In this document: positions 51,464-61,081 of the stretch, in pieces
Layout of the letters: each line of letters opens with the position of its first letter
Numbering within the stretch: the first letter of the stretch is position 1
DNA from: an uncultured Arthrobacter sp.
GTDB lineage: Bacteria > Actinomycetota > Actinomycetes > Actinomycetales > Micrococcaceae
Length of the DNA stretch: 64,000 nt
Assembly: GCF_947495145.1 (NCBI RefSeq)
Contig: NZ_CANLXP010000008.1
Span: 1 to 64,000 of the forward strand
Direction of reading: 5' to 3'
The notes under the pieces: generated by a model
Database searches by the model: none
What the model saw: the letters and a program-made list of their open reading frames with translations, nothing else
Told to the model about the DNA's origin: nothing
Program-made: the position numbers and the translations under genes

Positions 51464-53437
51464 GTGCACTACGGCGGCGATTACAACCCTGAGCAGTGGC
51501 CCGAATCCGTTTGGCCCGAGGACGTTGAACGGATGAAAGAAGCCGGGGTCACCATGGTCAGCCTCGGCATCTTCGCGTGGGCGCGCATCCAGCCCGCGGA
51601 GAACGTTCACGACTTCGAGTGGCTTGACCGCGTAATCAATCTGCTGCACGGTGCCGGTATCGCCGTCGACCTCGCAACCGCGACGGCATCGCCCCCGCCG
51701 TGGATGACGGTCGCCTACCCGGACATCCTCGCCGCAGACGAAAACGGCGCACCGTACTGGCACGGCAGCCGGCAGCATTACGCGCCCTCGTCGCCGTCGT
51801 ACCGCCGCCTTGCCTCCGCACTGGTGCAGCGCCTCGCCGAGCGGTACGTGGACCATCCGGCGGTAGTCCTGTGGCACGTTAACAACGAATACGGCTGCCA
51901 CCTCAACCTGGACTACTCCGACTCCGCCCGCGACGCGTTCCGCGTGTGGCTGGAACGGAAGTACGGCACGCTTGAAGCCTTGAACACCGCTTGGGGCACC
52001 TGGTTCTGGGCGCAGCACTACGAGTCCTTCGACCACATCTTCCCGCCGCGCAAGGCCCCCTATAGCCACAACCCCGGCCAGCTGCTCGACTTCCGCCGCT
52101 TCACCTCGGACATGCTGCTCGAGTGCTACCGGATGGAGCGGGACATCATCCGCGCCGCCGGAGCCACCCAGCCCGTCACCACGAATTTCATGGGTGCCTT
52201 CAAGCCCGCCAATTACTGGGAATGGGCCGCGGAGATGGACGTCATCTCGGACGACTGCTACCCGGACCCCAACGAGGCCGAGAGCTTCCGCGCCGGGGCC
52301 TTCCAGCGCGACCTGATCCGCTCGTTCAAACCGGATACTCCGTGGCTGCTCATGGAACAGTCCACGAACGCGCTTAACTGGCGGCCCACCAACGCGCCGA
52401 AGGCCCCCGGGCAGATGCAGGCGCTGTCCATGCAGAGCGTCGGCCGCGGTGCCGACGGTATCCTTTTCTTCCAGTGGCGGCAGTCCCGTGCGGGCGCCGA
52501 GAAGTTCCACTCAGCGATGCTGCCGCACGCCGGCACCTCCACACGGACGTGGCGCGAGGTCGTTCAGTTGGGCGAGGAGCTTGGGTCTCTTCCCACTCTG
52601 CCTGCGGGCTCGAAGGACGCCTGCGTGGCCATCGTCTTCGACTGGGAGAACTGGTGGGCCATCGAAAACCCGGACCACCCGGTTGTCCTTGACTACGTCG
52701 AGTGCGTGCAGCGCTGGTACAACGCCATCCACCGCCAGCATGTGCAGGTCGACTTCGTGCAATCGACCTCCGATCTGGCGCAGTACGCCGTAGTCGTCGC
52801 GCCGCAGCTGTACCTGCTTAAGGAAGACGGGGCTGCGAACCTTACGGGCTTCGTCGAGGACGGCGGGCACCTGCTGGTCACTGCGTTCAGCGACGTTGTC
52901 GACGAGCATGACCGCTTCCGCGAAGGCGGGTACCTCACCCAGTTGGGTCCGGTGCTTGGTGTCACGCTGGAGGAATTCGGGGCACTGGTACCCCCTCACG
53001 CCGCCGGTCCCGGTCAGCGCACCGCCCCTATCGCGTTCGATTCTGAAACCTTTGACGGCCTGTACCTGGCGGAGGAGATCGCCGCCGTCGACGCCGAGGT
53101 GCTCGCTTCCTTCAGCGGCGGGCGGACTGAGGGTCTCCCGGCTTTGACGTCCCGTGCCGCCGGCGCGGGCCGCGCCTACTACCTCGCTACCGTGCCCGAC
53201 GACGACGGCGCACGCCTCGTGAGTGCGCACGTGTTTGCAAGCGCCGGCGTCGTGCCCGTGCTCGAAGGGCTGCCCGAGATGGTGGAGGTAGCGCAGCGAG
53301 GCGACGTGGTGACGCTGATTAACCACGGTGCTGACGCCGTCGCAATCGAGGTGTCGGGGACAGATCTGCTGAGCGGTGAGGCTGTGGACAAGGTGCATCT
53401 GGAGTCATTCGGGTACGCGCTGGTGCGTCAGGCGTAG
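51464..53437 (+). CDS. beta-galactosidase, GH42
   Basis: 657 residues from GTG 51464. TIM barrel with acid/base Glu142 (HVNNEYGC) and nucleophile Glu298 (LLMEQSTNALNW), the GH42 trimer-core layout, then the beta-galactosidase trimerisation domain (glutamine-amidotransferase-like, about 395-590) and a small C-terminal beta domain. No signal, so intracellular. Members hydrolyse beta-1,4-galacto-oligosaccharides; in this operon it should trim galactan side chains of rhamnogalacturonan I, as YesZ does. It is the last gene of the YesO-like operon. Confidence 0.95.
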   Translation: MHYGGDYNPEQWPESVWPEDVERMKEAGVTMVSLGIFAWARIQPAENVHDFEWLDRVINLLHGAGIAVDLATATASPPPWMTVAYPDILAADENGAPYWHGSRQHYAPSSPSYRRLASALVQRLAERYVDHPAVVLWHVNNEYGCHLNLDYSDSARDAFRVWLERKYGTLEALNTAWGTWFWAQHYESFDHIFPPRKAPYSHNPGQLLDFRRFTSDMLLECYRMERDIIRAAGATQPVTTNFMGAFKPANYWEWAAEMDVISDDCYPDPNEAESFRAGAFQRDLIRSFKPDTPWLLMEQSTNALNWRPTNAPKAPGQMQALSMQSVGRGADGILFFQWRQSRAGAEKFHSAMLPHAGTSTRTWREVVQLGEELGSLPTLPAGSKDACVAIVFDWENWWAIENPDHPVVLDYVECVQRWYNAIHRQHVQVDFVQSTSDLAQYAVVVAPQLYLLKEDGAANLTGFVEDGGHLLVTAFSDVVDEHDRFREGGYLTQLGPVLGVTLEEFGALVPPHAAGPGQRTAPIAFDSETFDGLYLAEEIAAVDAEVLASFSGGRTEGLPALTSRAAGAGRAYYLATVPDDDGARLVSAHVFASAGVVPVLEGLPEMVEVAQRGDVVTLINHGADAVAIEVSGTDLLSGEAVDKVHLESFGYALVRQA

Positions 53438-53482
53438 GTTTCCTGTGGATCCGTAGGGTCACCGCGGGGCTACGCTGTATCC

Positions 53483-53947
53483 ATGTCGCGAACACGGGTT
53501 CGAGCGGGCGCCGTTGCGGCTGTCCTGCTGACGGCGGGTTGCGGCTGGATACCGCAGCCCAAGCCGGGCACTGAGTCCGGTCCAGACGGCGAACTTCTGG
53601 TGGTGTCGCGGACCGGACCTGGTGATGCGGTTATGCAGGCCCTGTTTGAAGGGACTCTCTTCCTCAACGAGAATGGCTGCGTTGCCGGCCGTACCCTCGA
53701 CGGCTACGAAGTTGGCATGCTTTTCCCGCAGGGAAGCCACTTCGAGTCGGGTGACGGACTATTGATCCAATCCGAAGACCACCAGTTGGCGCTGGACGTG
53801 CCGGTGGCTCTCGGTGGCGGGTTCACCTCTTTGGATGAGGGCCGGCTCTCGGATGTACCCGACGGGTGCAAGTACGAGGAGACGTTCATGGTCCAAACGT
53901 TCGGCACGGCTGGTTCGTACATCACGCCGTCGCACTCGCCGAACTGA
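53483..53947 (+). CDS. putative lipoprotein
   Basis: 154 residues. Signal peptide with lipobox LTAGC (Cys20), then a short acidic protein with two further cysteines (ENGCVAG and PDGCKYE) that could form a disulfide, and a conserved-looking LFEGTLFLNENGC. No family recognised. ATG 53483 lacks a strong site. It is probably monocistronic, with the TPP enzyme starting 130 bases later. Confidence 0.7.
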   Translation: MSRTRVRAGAVAAVLLTAGCGWIPQPKPGTESGPDGELLVVSRTGPGDAVMQALFEGTLFLNENGCVAGRTLDGYEVGMLFPQGSHFESGDGLLIQSEDHQLALDVPVALGGGFTSLDEGRLSDVPDGCKYEETFMVQTFGTAGSYITPSHSPN

Positions 53948-54078
53948 TCACCTCACCCACTCTGCGGATCCGTTGGATCGGCGCATGCGCGACTCCCTGG
54001 ACAGCTAGCCGCGATGCGGGCCCGCTGCCTGGGAGCACCTAACCTAGTGAGGACGAACACGAAGGAGTGGACTTAACC

Positions 54079-55767
54079 ATGACGAGCGCCAGCCCCCAGG
54101 ACCAGCCAGGCAATGCCCGGATGCTTCCCGACGAGGGCCATGTGTCGGCGGCCGTGGCCGATGCGGTGGCGGAGCGGGCCGGCCACCTGTTCGGGCTGAT
54201 GGGCAACGGCAATGCTCACTTCATCAGCAGACTCACCCGACGCGGTTTCGCGTTCACGTCCGCGCGGCACGAATCCGCAACCGTTGCCATGGCAGACGCC
54301 TATCACCGGGCAACCGGCGGAGTGGCCGCAGCAACCACCACGTACGGCGCAGGCTTCACGAATGCCTATACAACCCTGGCCGAGGCACGTATCGCACGCA
54401 TCCCCCTGGTCCTCGTCGTCGGAGATGCACCGGCGGCCGGCCGGCGAAATTTCGATGTCGATCAGACGAAGGCAGCAGAAGCGGTCGGGGTAACCACCCT
54501 GGTCGCCCACCCCGGCAACGCCGCCGAGATCACCCACCGCGCCTTTGATCTCGCGGTCCAGACGGTGCAGCCCGTCATCGTCGCCATCCCGTATGACGTC
54601 GCCACGGCGCCGCTTACCGATCCTGAGCCCCTCGAGCCGCTGCCCGGCAAGGCGGTGTGGCCGCCGGAGGAGACGGACCTTGACCGGGTGGCCGATCTGC
54701 TCGCCTCGGCCAAGCGGCCGGTCGTAATTGCCGGACGGGGGGTGGTTCTCGCCGACGCCGCGGCGCCGCTCAAGGAAATCGGCGACCGGCTCGGCGCCCT
54801 CTTCATGACCTCCGTCATGGCGATCAACGCCTTCGACAGCGAGTGGGACCTGGGAGTCGCCGGAGGCTTCACTCGCCGTCACCGTCTCGAAGTGGCCCGG
54901 CAGGCCGACGTCGTTCTGGTGGTCGGCGCCAGCATGAACATCTTCCAGACGCGCTACGGAACCCTGTTCCCAGAGGGCACCCGCATCATCCGGGTGGACA
55001 ACGAGCCCGATGAGAAGCATCCAATCGTCGTGGACTATATCCGCTCCGACATCCGTCCTTTCCTCGACGGGTTGCTCAAGCGCGTGGAACCGCCTGCAAG
55101 CACCTGGCGCCAGGAGATCCCCGAGGTCGCCGAGGCGGAGTTCCGTTCCTCCCATCCCATCGAAGACCCCGTCGAGTTCGGGCCCGACGGCCGTCTCAAC
55201 CCCCGGGCCGTGGTCGCTGCGCTGGAGGACATCCTCCCGGCCGAGCGCTCGGTGGTCATGGACGGCGGGCATTTCATCGGGTGGGCGCCGATGTACCTAT
55301 CCGTACCCGATCCGCATGCCATGATCCTCGTCGGCACAGCGTTCCAGTCCATCGGCATGGGTTTCGGGTCCGCTGCGGGAGTCTCGGTGGCACGACCGGA
55401 CCGCACCACCGTTCTGGTCAGCGGCGACGGCGGCGGCCTCATGGGCCTGGCGGACTTCGAGACCTTCCTCCGCGCCACCCGCCGCGGCGTGCTGATCGTC
55501 CTGAACGACTCCGCCTACGGCGCCGAGCTGCACCAGTATGCCGCCAAAGGCTTGCACAACCAGGCGATGCTTATCGACGAAGTGGATTTTGCCGCCGTCG
55601 GGTGTGCCCTCGGTGCCAAGGGCGCCAAGGCGCACACGCTAGCCGACCTGAAAGAACTCACAGCCTGGTTGGCAACCGGCGACGACGGCGTGTTCGTCCT
55701 CGACGTCGCGATCTCCCAGCAGGTGGTCGCCGAGTTCATGGCGGAGTCCGTGGCGATCAAGAAGTAG
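54079..55767 (+). CDS. thiamine pyrophosphate-dependent enzyme, acetolactate-synthase-like
   Basis: 562 residues from ATG 54079 (AAGGAG 12 bases upstream; GTG 54067 overlaps that site). PYR domain with the catalytic Glu in SARHESATVAMADAYHRATGG (in parts), central domain RPVVIAGRGVVLADAAAPL, and PP domain with GDGGGLMGLADFETFLRATRRG and NDSAYGAE, the TPP/Mg site. It could be a benzoylformate/oxalyl-type decarboxylase or acetolactate-synthase relative; substrate not determined. No small regulatory subunit or partner gene is next to it. Terminator-like hairpin follows. Confidence 0.85.
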   Translation: MTSASPQDQPGNARMLPDEGHVSAAVADAVAERAGHLFGLMGNGNAHFISRLTRRGFAFTSARHESATVAMADAYHRATGGVAAATTTYGAGFTNAYTTLAEARIARIPLVLVVGDAPAAGRRNFDVDQTKAAEAVGVTTLVAHPGNAAEITHRAFDLAVQTVQPVIVAIPYDVATAPLTDPEPLEPLPGKAVWPPEETDLDRVADLLASAKRPVVIAGRGVVLADAAAPLKEIGDRLGALFMTSVMAINAFDSEWDLGVAGGFTRRHRLEVARQADVVLVVGASMNIFQTRYGTLFPEGTRIIRVDNEPDEKHPIVVDYIRSDIRPFLDGLLKRVEPPASTWRQEIPEVAEAEFRSSHPIEDPVEFGPDGRLNPRAVVAALEDILPAERSVVMDGGHFIGWAPMYLSVPDPHAMILVGTAFQSIGMGFGSAAGVSVARPDRTTVLVSGDGGGLMGLADFETFLRATRRGVLIVLNDSAYGAELHQYAAKGLHNQAMLIDEVDFAAVGCALGAKGAKAHTLADLKELTAWLATGDDGVFVLDVAISQQVVAEFMAESVAIKK

Positions 55768-55776
55768 CCGGGTGCG

Positions 55777-55811
55777 TGAGCGGGCGGCTCGACCAGGGAC
55801 CGCCCGCCCAC
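55777..55811. terminator. hairpin terminator between convergent genes
   Basis: TGAGCGGGCGG and CCGCCCGCCCA pair over 11 bases with one G-T, with a 12-base loop (CTCGACCAGGGA), followed by CTTATCC. It lies 9 bases after the TPP enzyme's stop and 20 before the end of the GH31 gene. Confidence 0.55.
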
Positions 55812-55830
55812 TTATCCAAGGAACTACTAT

Positions 55831-58011
55831 CTAACCAACGACGACGGCGCTCACCTCACCCTGCGCGGCGGTCACCTCGTACGTTGTCGATGAACCGTCG
55901 GGGGAGGGCACGCGCACCTTGGCGCGATGCCCCTCCTCGACTGCGAAGGCGCTGAACTCGACGTTCGCTGCCCAGTCGTAATCCGGCCGGTTCGAAACGG
56001 TGCCCATCGGCAGGACAGTTCCGGGCCGGACAAAGACCGGCGCTTCCATCACGGAGAAGGACCGGGTGTGCCAGCGGGGGCCGTCAAGGGTGTCACCGGA
56101 CTCGAGATGCGTCCACGTTCCCTCCGGAAGGTAGAAGGAATGCTCGCCGCCTGGCTCAAGGACCGGTGCAACCAGCAGGTTGCCGCCGAGCATGTACTGC
56201 CTGTCCAGATGCGCGCACCCGGGATCGCCGGGAAACTCCAGGAACATGGGACGCATCACCGGGGTCCCGGAGGCATACGCTTCCTCAGCCGCGCCGGCCA
56301 GGTACGGCATCAGGCTCATCTTCAACTCGGTGAAGTGGCGCAGCACATCGACGGACTCTTCGTCCACCAGCCACGGCACCCGGTAGGAGTTGGACCCGTG
56401 CAGACGCGAGTGCGATGACAGCAGGCCGAAAGCGATCCAGCGCTTGAACATCTCCGGCTCCGGCGTGCCCTCGAACCCGCCGATGTCATGGCTCCAGAAG
56501 GCGAAGCCCGAGGACGCCAGGGAAAGTCCTCCGCGAAGGGACTCGGACATTGCGGCAAAGGTCGATTCACAGTCCCCGCCCCAGTGGACGGGCAGCTTCT
56601 GGCCGCCGGTGGTTGCCGACCTCGCGAACAGGACCGCTTCACCCTCGCCCAACTCCTTCTCGAGGAGCTGGAACACCGCTTCGTTGTACAGCTGGGTGTA
56701 GTAGTTGTGCATCCGCTGCGGGTCGGAGCCGTCATGCCAGACGACGTCGGTGGGGATGCGCTCGCCGAAGTCGGTCTTGAATGAGTCGACGCCCTGCCCG
56801 AGCAGCGTGCGGAGCTTGTCCTGGTACCAGAGGACGGCGTCGGGATTGGTGAAGTCCACCAGCCCCATACCTGCCTGCCAAAGGTCCCACTGCCACACCG
56901 AACCGTCGGCCCGCTGCACCAGATAGCCAAGCTCCTGGCCCTCGCGGAACAGATGGGACCGCTGCGCAATGTACGGGTTGATCCACACGCACACCTTGAG
57001 CCCGCGCTCGTGCAGGCGCCGGAGCATGCCCTCCGGGTCGGGGAACGTCGCCGGGTCCCAAACGAAGTCGCTCCAGTGGAAGGCGCGCATCCAGTGGCAG
57101 TCGAAGTGGAACACGGAGAGCGGCAGATTTCGCTCCGCCATCCCGTCGATGAAGGACATGACGGTGTCCTCGTCGTAATCCGTGGTGAACGAGGTGGAAA
57201 GCCACAATCCGTAGGACCACGCGGGTATCCGCGCCGGCCTTCCGGTCAGTTCCGTGTACCGGCGCAGGATGTCCTTGGGGGAGGGCCCGTAGATGACGAA
57301 GTACTGGAGCTTTTGGCCCTCCACGCTGAACTGGGCACGGGAGACAACCTCCGATCCGATCTCGAACGAAACCCGCTCGGGATGATTCACGAACACCCCG
57401 TACCCGGAGTTGGTCAGGAAGAACGGCACGTTCTTGTAGGCGAGGTCGCTGGAGGTTCCGCCGTCCTCGTTCCACACGTCCACCGACTGGCCGTTCTTCA
57501 CGAACGCTCCGAAGCGCTCGCCGAGCCCGTACACATTGGTGCCCACGCCCAGGGTGAGCTGTTCGTGCACAAAGGAGCGGCCGGCGTCGTCGGTAATGAA
57601 ACCGACGCTCCGCGGCACTGAACTGGTCAGCAGCTTTCCGTCACCTGTGAAATCGACCGTCCAGTCGCCGCTCAGACTGACGGACGCGGTGAGCGCACCG
57701 GAGGTCAGGGTGGCGTGCGTTTCGCCGACGGACACGTCGACGGCGGGGTGCGCGTCCTGCAGTTCGAACCGCGGCTTGGGATTGAGCGCGCCCTGGAAGT
57801 GCTCGATGGTCACGCCGATGATGCCCTCCAGCGGCGATGTGAAGGTGACCGTCAGCTGCGGGCAGTTCAGCGCGTCTCCACGGGCGTTGATTCGCTGGGT
57901 CGGCGCGTAGATTTCGAGGCCGGAATCGGTGGCCACGGCGTCGGAAATGTCCCGCGGATGCAGGGCGGTGAGGCCCTTGCGGTACATCCAGTAACCGTCA
58001 GTGAATTTCAT
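55831..58011 (-). CDS. alpha-xylosidase, GH31 (YicI-like)
   Basis: 726 residues from ATG 58011; the frame open to 58248 crosses the operator and LacI gene and was rejected. Nucleophile Asp414 in KTDFGERIPTDVVW (in parts) and acid/base Asp480 in HWGGDCES match D416/D482 of E. coli YicI, and GFAFWSHDIGGFEGTPEPE fits too. The length is slightly shorter than YicI (772). It releases xylose from isoprimeverose and xyloglucan oligosaccharides in the cytoplasm. Divergent from LacI copy 3, with a shared operator at 58053. Confidence 0.93.
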   Translation of the reverse strand: MKFTDGYWMYRKGLTALHPRDISDAVATDSGLEIYAPTQRINARGDALNCPQLTVTFTSPLEGIIGVTIEHFQGALNPKPRFELQDAHPAVDVSVGETHATLTSGALTASVSLSGDWTVDFTGDGKLLTSSVPRSVGFITDDAGRSFVHEQLTLGVGTNVYGLGERFGAFVKNGQSVDVWNEDGGTSSDLAYKNVPFFLTNSGYGVFVNHPERVSFEIGSEVVSRAQFSVEGQKLQYFVIYGPSPKDILRRYTELTGRPARIPAWSYGLWLSTSFTTDYDEDTVMSFIDGMAERNLPLSVFHFDCHWMRAFHWSDFVWDPATFPDPEGMLRRLHERGLKVCVWINPYIAQRSHLFREGQELGYLVQRADGSVWQWDLWQAGMGLVDFTNPDAVLWYQDKLRTLLGQGVDSFKTDFGERIPTDVVWHDGSDPQRMHNYYTQLYNEAVFQLLEKELGEGEAVLFARSATTGGQKLPVHWGGDCESTFAAMSESLRGGLSLASSGFAFWSHDIGGFEGTPEPEMFKRWIAFGLLSSHSRLHGSNSYRVPWLVDEESVDVLRHFTELKMSLMPYLAGAAEEAYASGTPVMRPMFLEFPGDPGCAHLDRQYMLGGNLLVAPVLEPGGEHSFYLPEGTWTHLESGDTLDGPRWHTRSFSVMEAPVFVRPGTVLPMGTVSNRPDYDWAANVEFSAFAVEEGHRAKVRVPSPDGSSTTYEVTAAQGEVSAVVVG

Positions 58012-58052
58012 GCTGTTCCTTCGATGTGGTGCGTGAGAGGAGTGTGTGGGTG

Positions 58053-58066
58053 TCGAAGCGCTTCTC
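58053..58066. promoter_or_regulatory. operator between GH31 and the LacI regulator
   Basis: TCGAAGCGCTTCTC, with the perfect core GAAGCGCTTC (58055-58064), lies 43 bases before the GH31 start and 64 before the LacI start. The same core occurs as TCGAAGCGCTTCGA at 62847. Confidence 0.75.
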
Positions 58067-58129
58067 TGGCTGAGGGTTGAACTTCGGGATGGACAGTGAT
58101 CGAACGCTGTCGAAGCTAGGATGTAGTCC

Positions 58130-59134
58130 GTGGCCACCATGAATGATGTTGCCCGGGAAGCCGGGGTATCGCTGAGCACCGTCTCGTACGTGCTGAGCGG
58201 AAAGCGAACCATTTCCGACGAGACGAGGCTGGCCGTCCAGGACGCCATCCGGAAGCTGAACTACAGTCCGCATTCCGGCGCGCGAGCGCTCGCGTCCAAT
58301 CGATCCAACGTGCTGGGCCTGATGGCGCCGCTGCGTGCGGACGTGAATGTCAGCGTGGTCATGCAGTTCGTCGCAGCCGTGGTCACCACCGCTCGCACCT
58401 ATAACCAGGACGTTCTCCTCCTGACCCAGGACGACGCCGGCGGGTTGGAGCGCGTCACATCGCAATCCATGGTGGATGGGCTTCTGATGATGGACATCGA
58501 AGCGCGTGATCCCCGTATTCCGCTGCTTGCCAAGCTGCGCAAGCCGGCCGTCCTGATCGGTCTGCCGGATGATCCGCAGGGGCTCAGCTGCGTCGACTTT
58601 GATTTTGCGGCCGCCTCCCGCACCGCGGTGCGGCATCTGGTGGACCTGAACCACCGCAGTATCGGCTTCATCGGATCCCCCCAGGCGTCCCTCGAACGTC
58701 ACGCCACCTACGCCGATCGAGCCCGCAAGGGCTTCACCGAGGCCTGCGATGCCGCCGGTGTCAGCTCCACGCTGCGTGCCTGTGAGGCATCCATGCCGGC
58801 CCTCACCGAGGCGCTCAATGCAGTGCTCGACGACGACGGCGCCCCCGGCGTGACTGCCCTCGTGGTGCATAACGAGGGGCTGCTTCCGCTGCTCCACGAG
58901 GCACTGGGCACCCGCGGGCTGCGCATTCCCGAGGACATCTCTGTGGTGGTGATCGCGCCCGAGGACGTGGCGCTCGCCGCTGCCAGGCCGTGGACCGCTG
59001 TCTCCATTCCCGCACATGACATTGGCCGCGCCGCGGTGGAGATGGTCATGGACCGGCTCAACTCGGACAAACCGGTGGAGGTGCGGCTGATCGTTCCGAA
59101 GCTGGTGCAGCGGGAGACGTCGAGTACGCGCTGA
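58130..59134 (+). CDS. LacI-family regulator of the xyloside locus
   Basis: 334 residues from GTG 58130 (ATG 58139 alternative). Helix-turn-helix ATMNDVAREAGVSLSTVSYVL, hinge SGARALASNRSNVLGL, then an effector domain (VDGLLMMDIEARDPRIPLL in parts, LVVHNEGLLPLLHEALGTRGLRIPEDISVV in parts). Its operator set is the GAAGCGCTTC core beside itself and upstream of the binding protein and GH3 genes. Effector unknown, likely xylose- or glucose-containing disaccharide. Confidence 0.9.
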   Translation: MATMNDVAREAGVSLSTVSYVLSGKRTISDETRLAVQDAIRKLNYSPHSGARALASNRSNVLGLMAPLRADVNVSVVMQFVAAVVTTARTYNQDVLLLTQDDAGGLERVTSQSMVDGLLMMDIEARDPRIPLLAKLRKPAVLIGLPDDPQGLSCVDFDFAAASRTAVRHLVDLNHRSIGFIGSPQASLERHATYADRARKGFTEACDAAGVSSTLRACEASMPALTEALNAVLDDDGAPGVTALVVHNEGLLPLLHEALGTRGLRIPEDISVVVIAPEDVALAAARPWTAVSIPAHDIGRAAVEMVMDRLNSDKPVEVRLIVPKLVQRETSSTR

Positions 59135-59148
59135 GCTGGGGACTGCCG

Positions 59149-60072
59149 TCATCCCTTCACCGCGCCGATCATGACGCCCTTGGTGAAGTGCTTCTGCACG
59201 AACGGGTAGACCATCAGGATCGGCACCATGGCGATCACGATGACCGCCATCTGCAGAGCGAGCGAGGGCGCCACGCCCTGGCCGACGTCGATCTGGCCCG
59301 GCACTGAGACACCCTGCAGTACGTAGGAGCGCAGGACCACCTGCAGCGGGTTCTTGGAGCTGTCATTGATGTAGAGCACCGCGTTGAAGAAGGCGTTCCA
59401 GTAGCCGACGCCGTAGAACAGCGCGATCACGGCCGTCACCGCCTTGGACATCGGGAGCACGATCTGGCCGAGAATGCGCCACTCGCTGGCGCCGTCGATC
59501 CGTGCGCTGTCCAGGATTCCGCGGTCGATGCCCATGAAGAATCCGCGCAGGATGATGATGTTGAAGACCGAGACTGCACTCGGCAGAATCAGCGCCCAGT
59601 AGGAGTTGATGAGGCCGAGGCCGGAAACCAGCAGGTAGGACGGGATCATCCCGGCGCTGAAGAACATCGTGATCAGCAGGGTGAACAGTATCGGCGTATG
59701 GGCGAAGGAGCCCGGCCGTGAGAGTCCGTAGGCGCACAGGATCGACACCACCATACTGAGCAGCGTTCCGGTGACGGTGACGCCGACACTGACCAGCACG
59801 GCACGGGTCACCACTCCGCCGTTCAGGATCTGGCGGTACGCATCGAGCGAGAATTCACCCGGGATGAGGACGAGGCCGCCCGCCTGGGTGATGGTGCCCT
59901 GAGACGAGACGCTGGTGAGCAGGATGGTGTAGAGGGGGCCGAGGACTGCGAGCACCACGAGGCACAGCAGCACGGCTTTGCCTGCCTTCGCTGCAAGTCC
60001 CGGTTCTTCTTCCCAGGCCGGTCGTGAAGGGCCTGTGCGGCGGGGCCGGGCCGGCTTGATGATTGTTGTCAT
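59149..60072 (-). CDS. ABC sugar permease, LplC/YtcP type
   Basis: 307 residues, six helices. EAA loop ILDSARIDGASEWRILGQI and VFIIILRGFFMGIDRGI-like block (in parts) match the LplC group used for large glycosides. It has an Arg/Pro-rich N-terminus and ends PFVQKHFTKGVMIGAVKG. Its start overlaps the stop of the partner permease (ATGA at 60069), so expression is coupled. Third permease pair in the window. Confidence 0.92.
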   Translation of the reverse strand: MTTIIKPARPRRTGPSRPAWEEEPGLAAKAGKAVLLCLVVLAVLGPLYTILLTSVSSQGTITQAGGLVLIPGEFSLDAYRQILNGGVVTRAVLVSVGVTVTGTLLSMVVSILCAYGLSRPGSFAHTPILFTLLITMFFSAGMIPSYLLVSGLGLINSYWALILPSAVSVFNIIILRGFFMGIDRGILDSARIDGASEWRILGQIVLPMSKAVTAVIALFYGVGYWNAFFNAVLYINDSSKNPLQVVLRSYVLQGVSVPGQIDVGQGVAPSLALQMAVIVIAMVPILMVYPFVQKHFTKGVMIGAVKG

Positions 60073-61073
60073 GACTTGGAGTACACCCCGTTTTCACCGA
60101 AGAGATGGGCCACCTTGTTGGCGGCGAGAATGAGCCCGAGCGAGATGACGCCCTTGATGAGCCCGGCGGCAGCTGCGTAGCTCCAGTCGCCGTTCTGGAT
60201 GCCGGTGTAGTAGACGAAGGTGTCCAGCACCTCGGCAGCCTCGGCGCCCACGGCGTCGCGCTGCAGGATCATCTGCTCGAACCCGACGGTCAGCGCATCG
60301 CCGAGCCGGAGGATGAGCAGCAGGACGATGACCGACCGAAGCCCGGGGAGCGTCACGTGCCACATGCGGCGCCACCGGTTGGCACCGTCGACGGCGGCGG
60401 CCTCGTACTGTTCCGGATCGATGGCAGCCAGGGCAGCGAGGAAGACGATGATTCCCCACCCGGCGTCCTTCCAGACGGCCTGCGACGTGATGAGGAACAG
60501 GAACGTGTCCGGGTTGGTCATGATGTCCATGCCGCTCCACCCGTTGGCGCGGAGCATCTGGCTCAGGAGCCCGGCGCCGCCCAGCAGCTGCTGGAAGACC
60601 GACACCACGAGTACCCACGAAAAGAAGTGCGGGAGGTAGACGATCGCCTGGATCGTGGCGCGCATCGCCGGCCGAAGCAGGGAGTTGAGCAGGAGAGCCA
60701 GCGCGATCGGAACGGGGAAGAAGAACACGAGCTGGAATCCCGTAATCACCAGGGTGTTGCGCACGGCGTTCCAGAAGTTGGGATCACCGAAAACCCGCGC
60801 GAAGTTCTCCAGGCCTACCCAGGGGCTGGCCGGGATGCCGATGAACGGCGAGTAGCTCTGGAAGGCGACCACGTTGCCGAGCAACGGGATGTAGGCGAAA
60901 ACAACCAGGAGCACGACGACGGGAAGCGCCATCAGGACCAGCGAACGGTCACGGCGGAACCGGGCTTTCAGACCCTGCTTGCGCCGGACCGGCGGCGGGG
61001 CAGGCGGGCTTGCGATGTCGTCGTGCTTGTGTGCAGCCAGCTGGGCGCGGCGGATGGACTCTGTGGTGGTCAT
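60069..61073 (-). CDS. ABC sugar permease, LplB/YteP type
   Basis: 334 residues from ATG 61073; the open frame extends into the binding-protein gene and was rejected. Six helices after a 35-residue basic N-terminus. EAA loop YEAAAVDGANRWRRMWHVTLPGL (in parts) and RDRSLVLMALPVVVLLVVFAYIP fit the LplB group, with the extended cytoplasmic insertion. Pairs with the next permease. Fourth gene of the leftward transport operon with the binding protein first. Confidence 0.92.
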   Translation of the reverse strand: MTTTESIRRAQLAAHKHDDIASPPAPPPVRRKQGLKARFRRDRSLVLMALPVVVLLVVFAYIPLLGNVVAFQSYSPFIGIPASPWVGLENFARVFGDPNFWNAVRNTLVITGFQLVFFFPVPIALALLLNSLLRPAMRATIQAIVYLPHFFSWVLVVSVFQQLLGGAGLLSQMLRANGWSGMDIMTNPDTFLFLITSQAVWKDAGWGIIVFLAALAAIDPEQYEAAAVDGANRWRRMWHVTLPGLRSVIVLLLILRLGDALTVGFEQMILQRDAVGAEAAEVLDTFVYYTGIQNGDWSYAAAAGLIKGVISLGLILAANKVAHLFGENGVYSKS

Positions 61074-61081
61074 GGCCGTGC

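Noticed and set aside
54073-55272. 399-residue minus-strand frame in the TPP enzyme gene
   Set aside because: Shadow of a GC-rich coding sequence; no recognisable protein.
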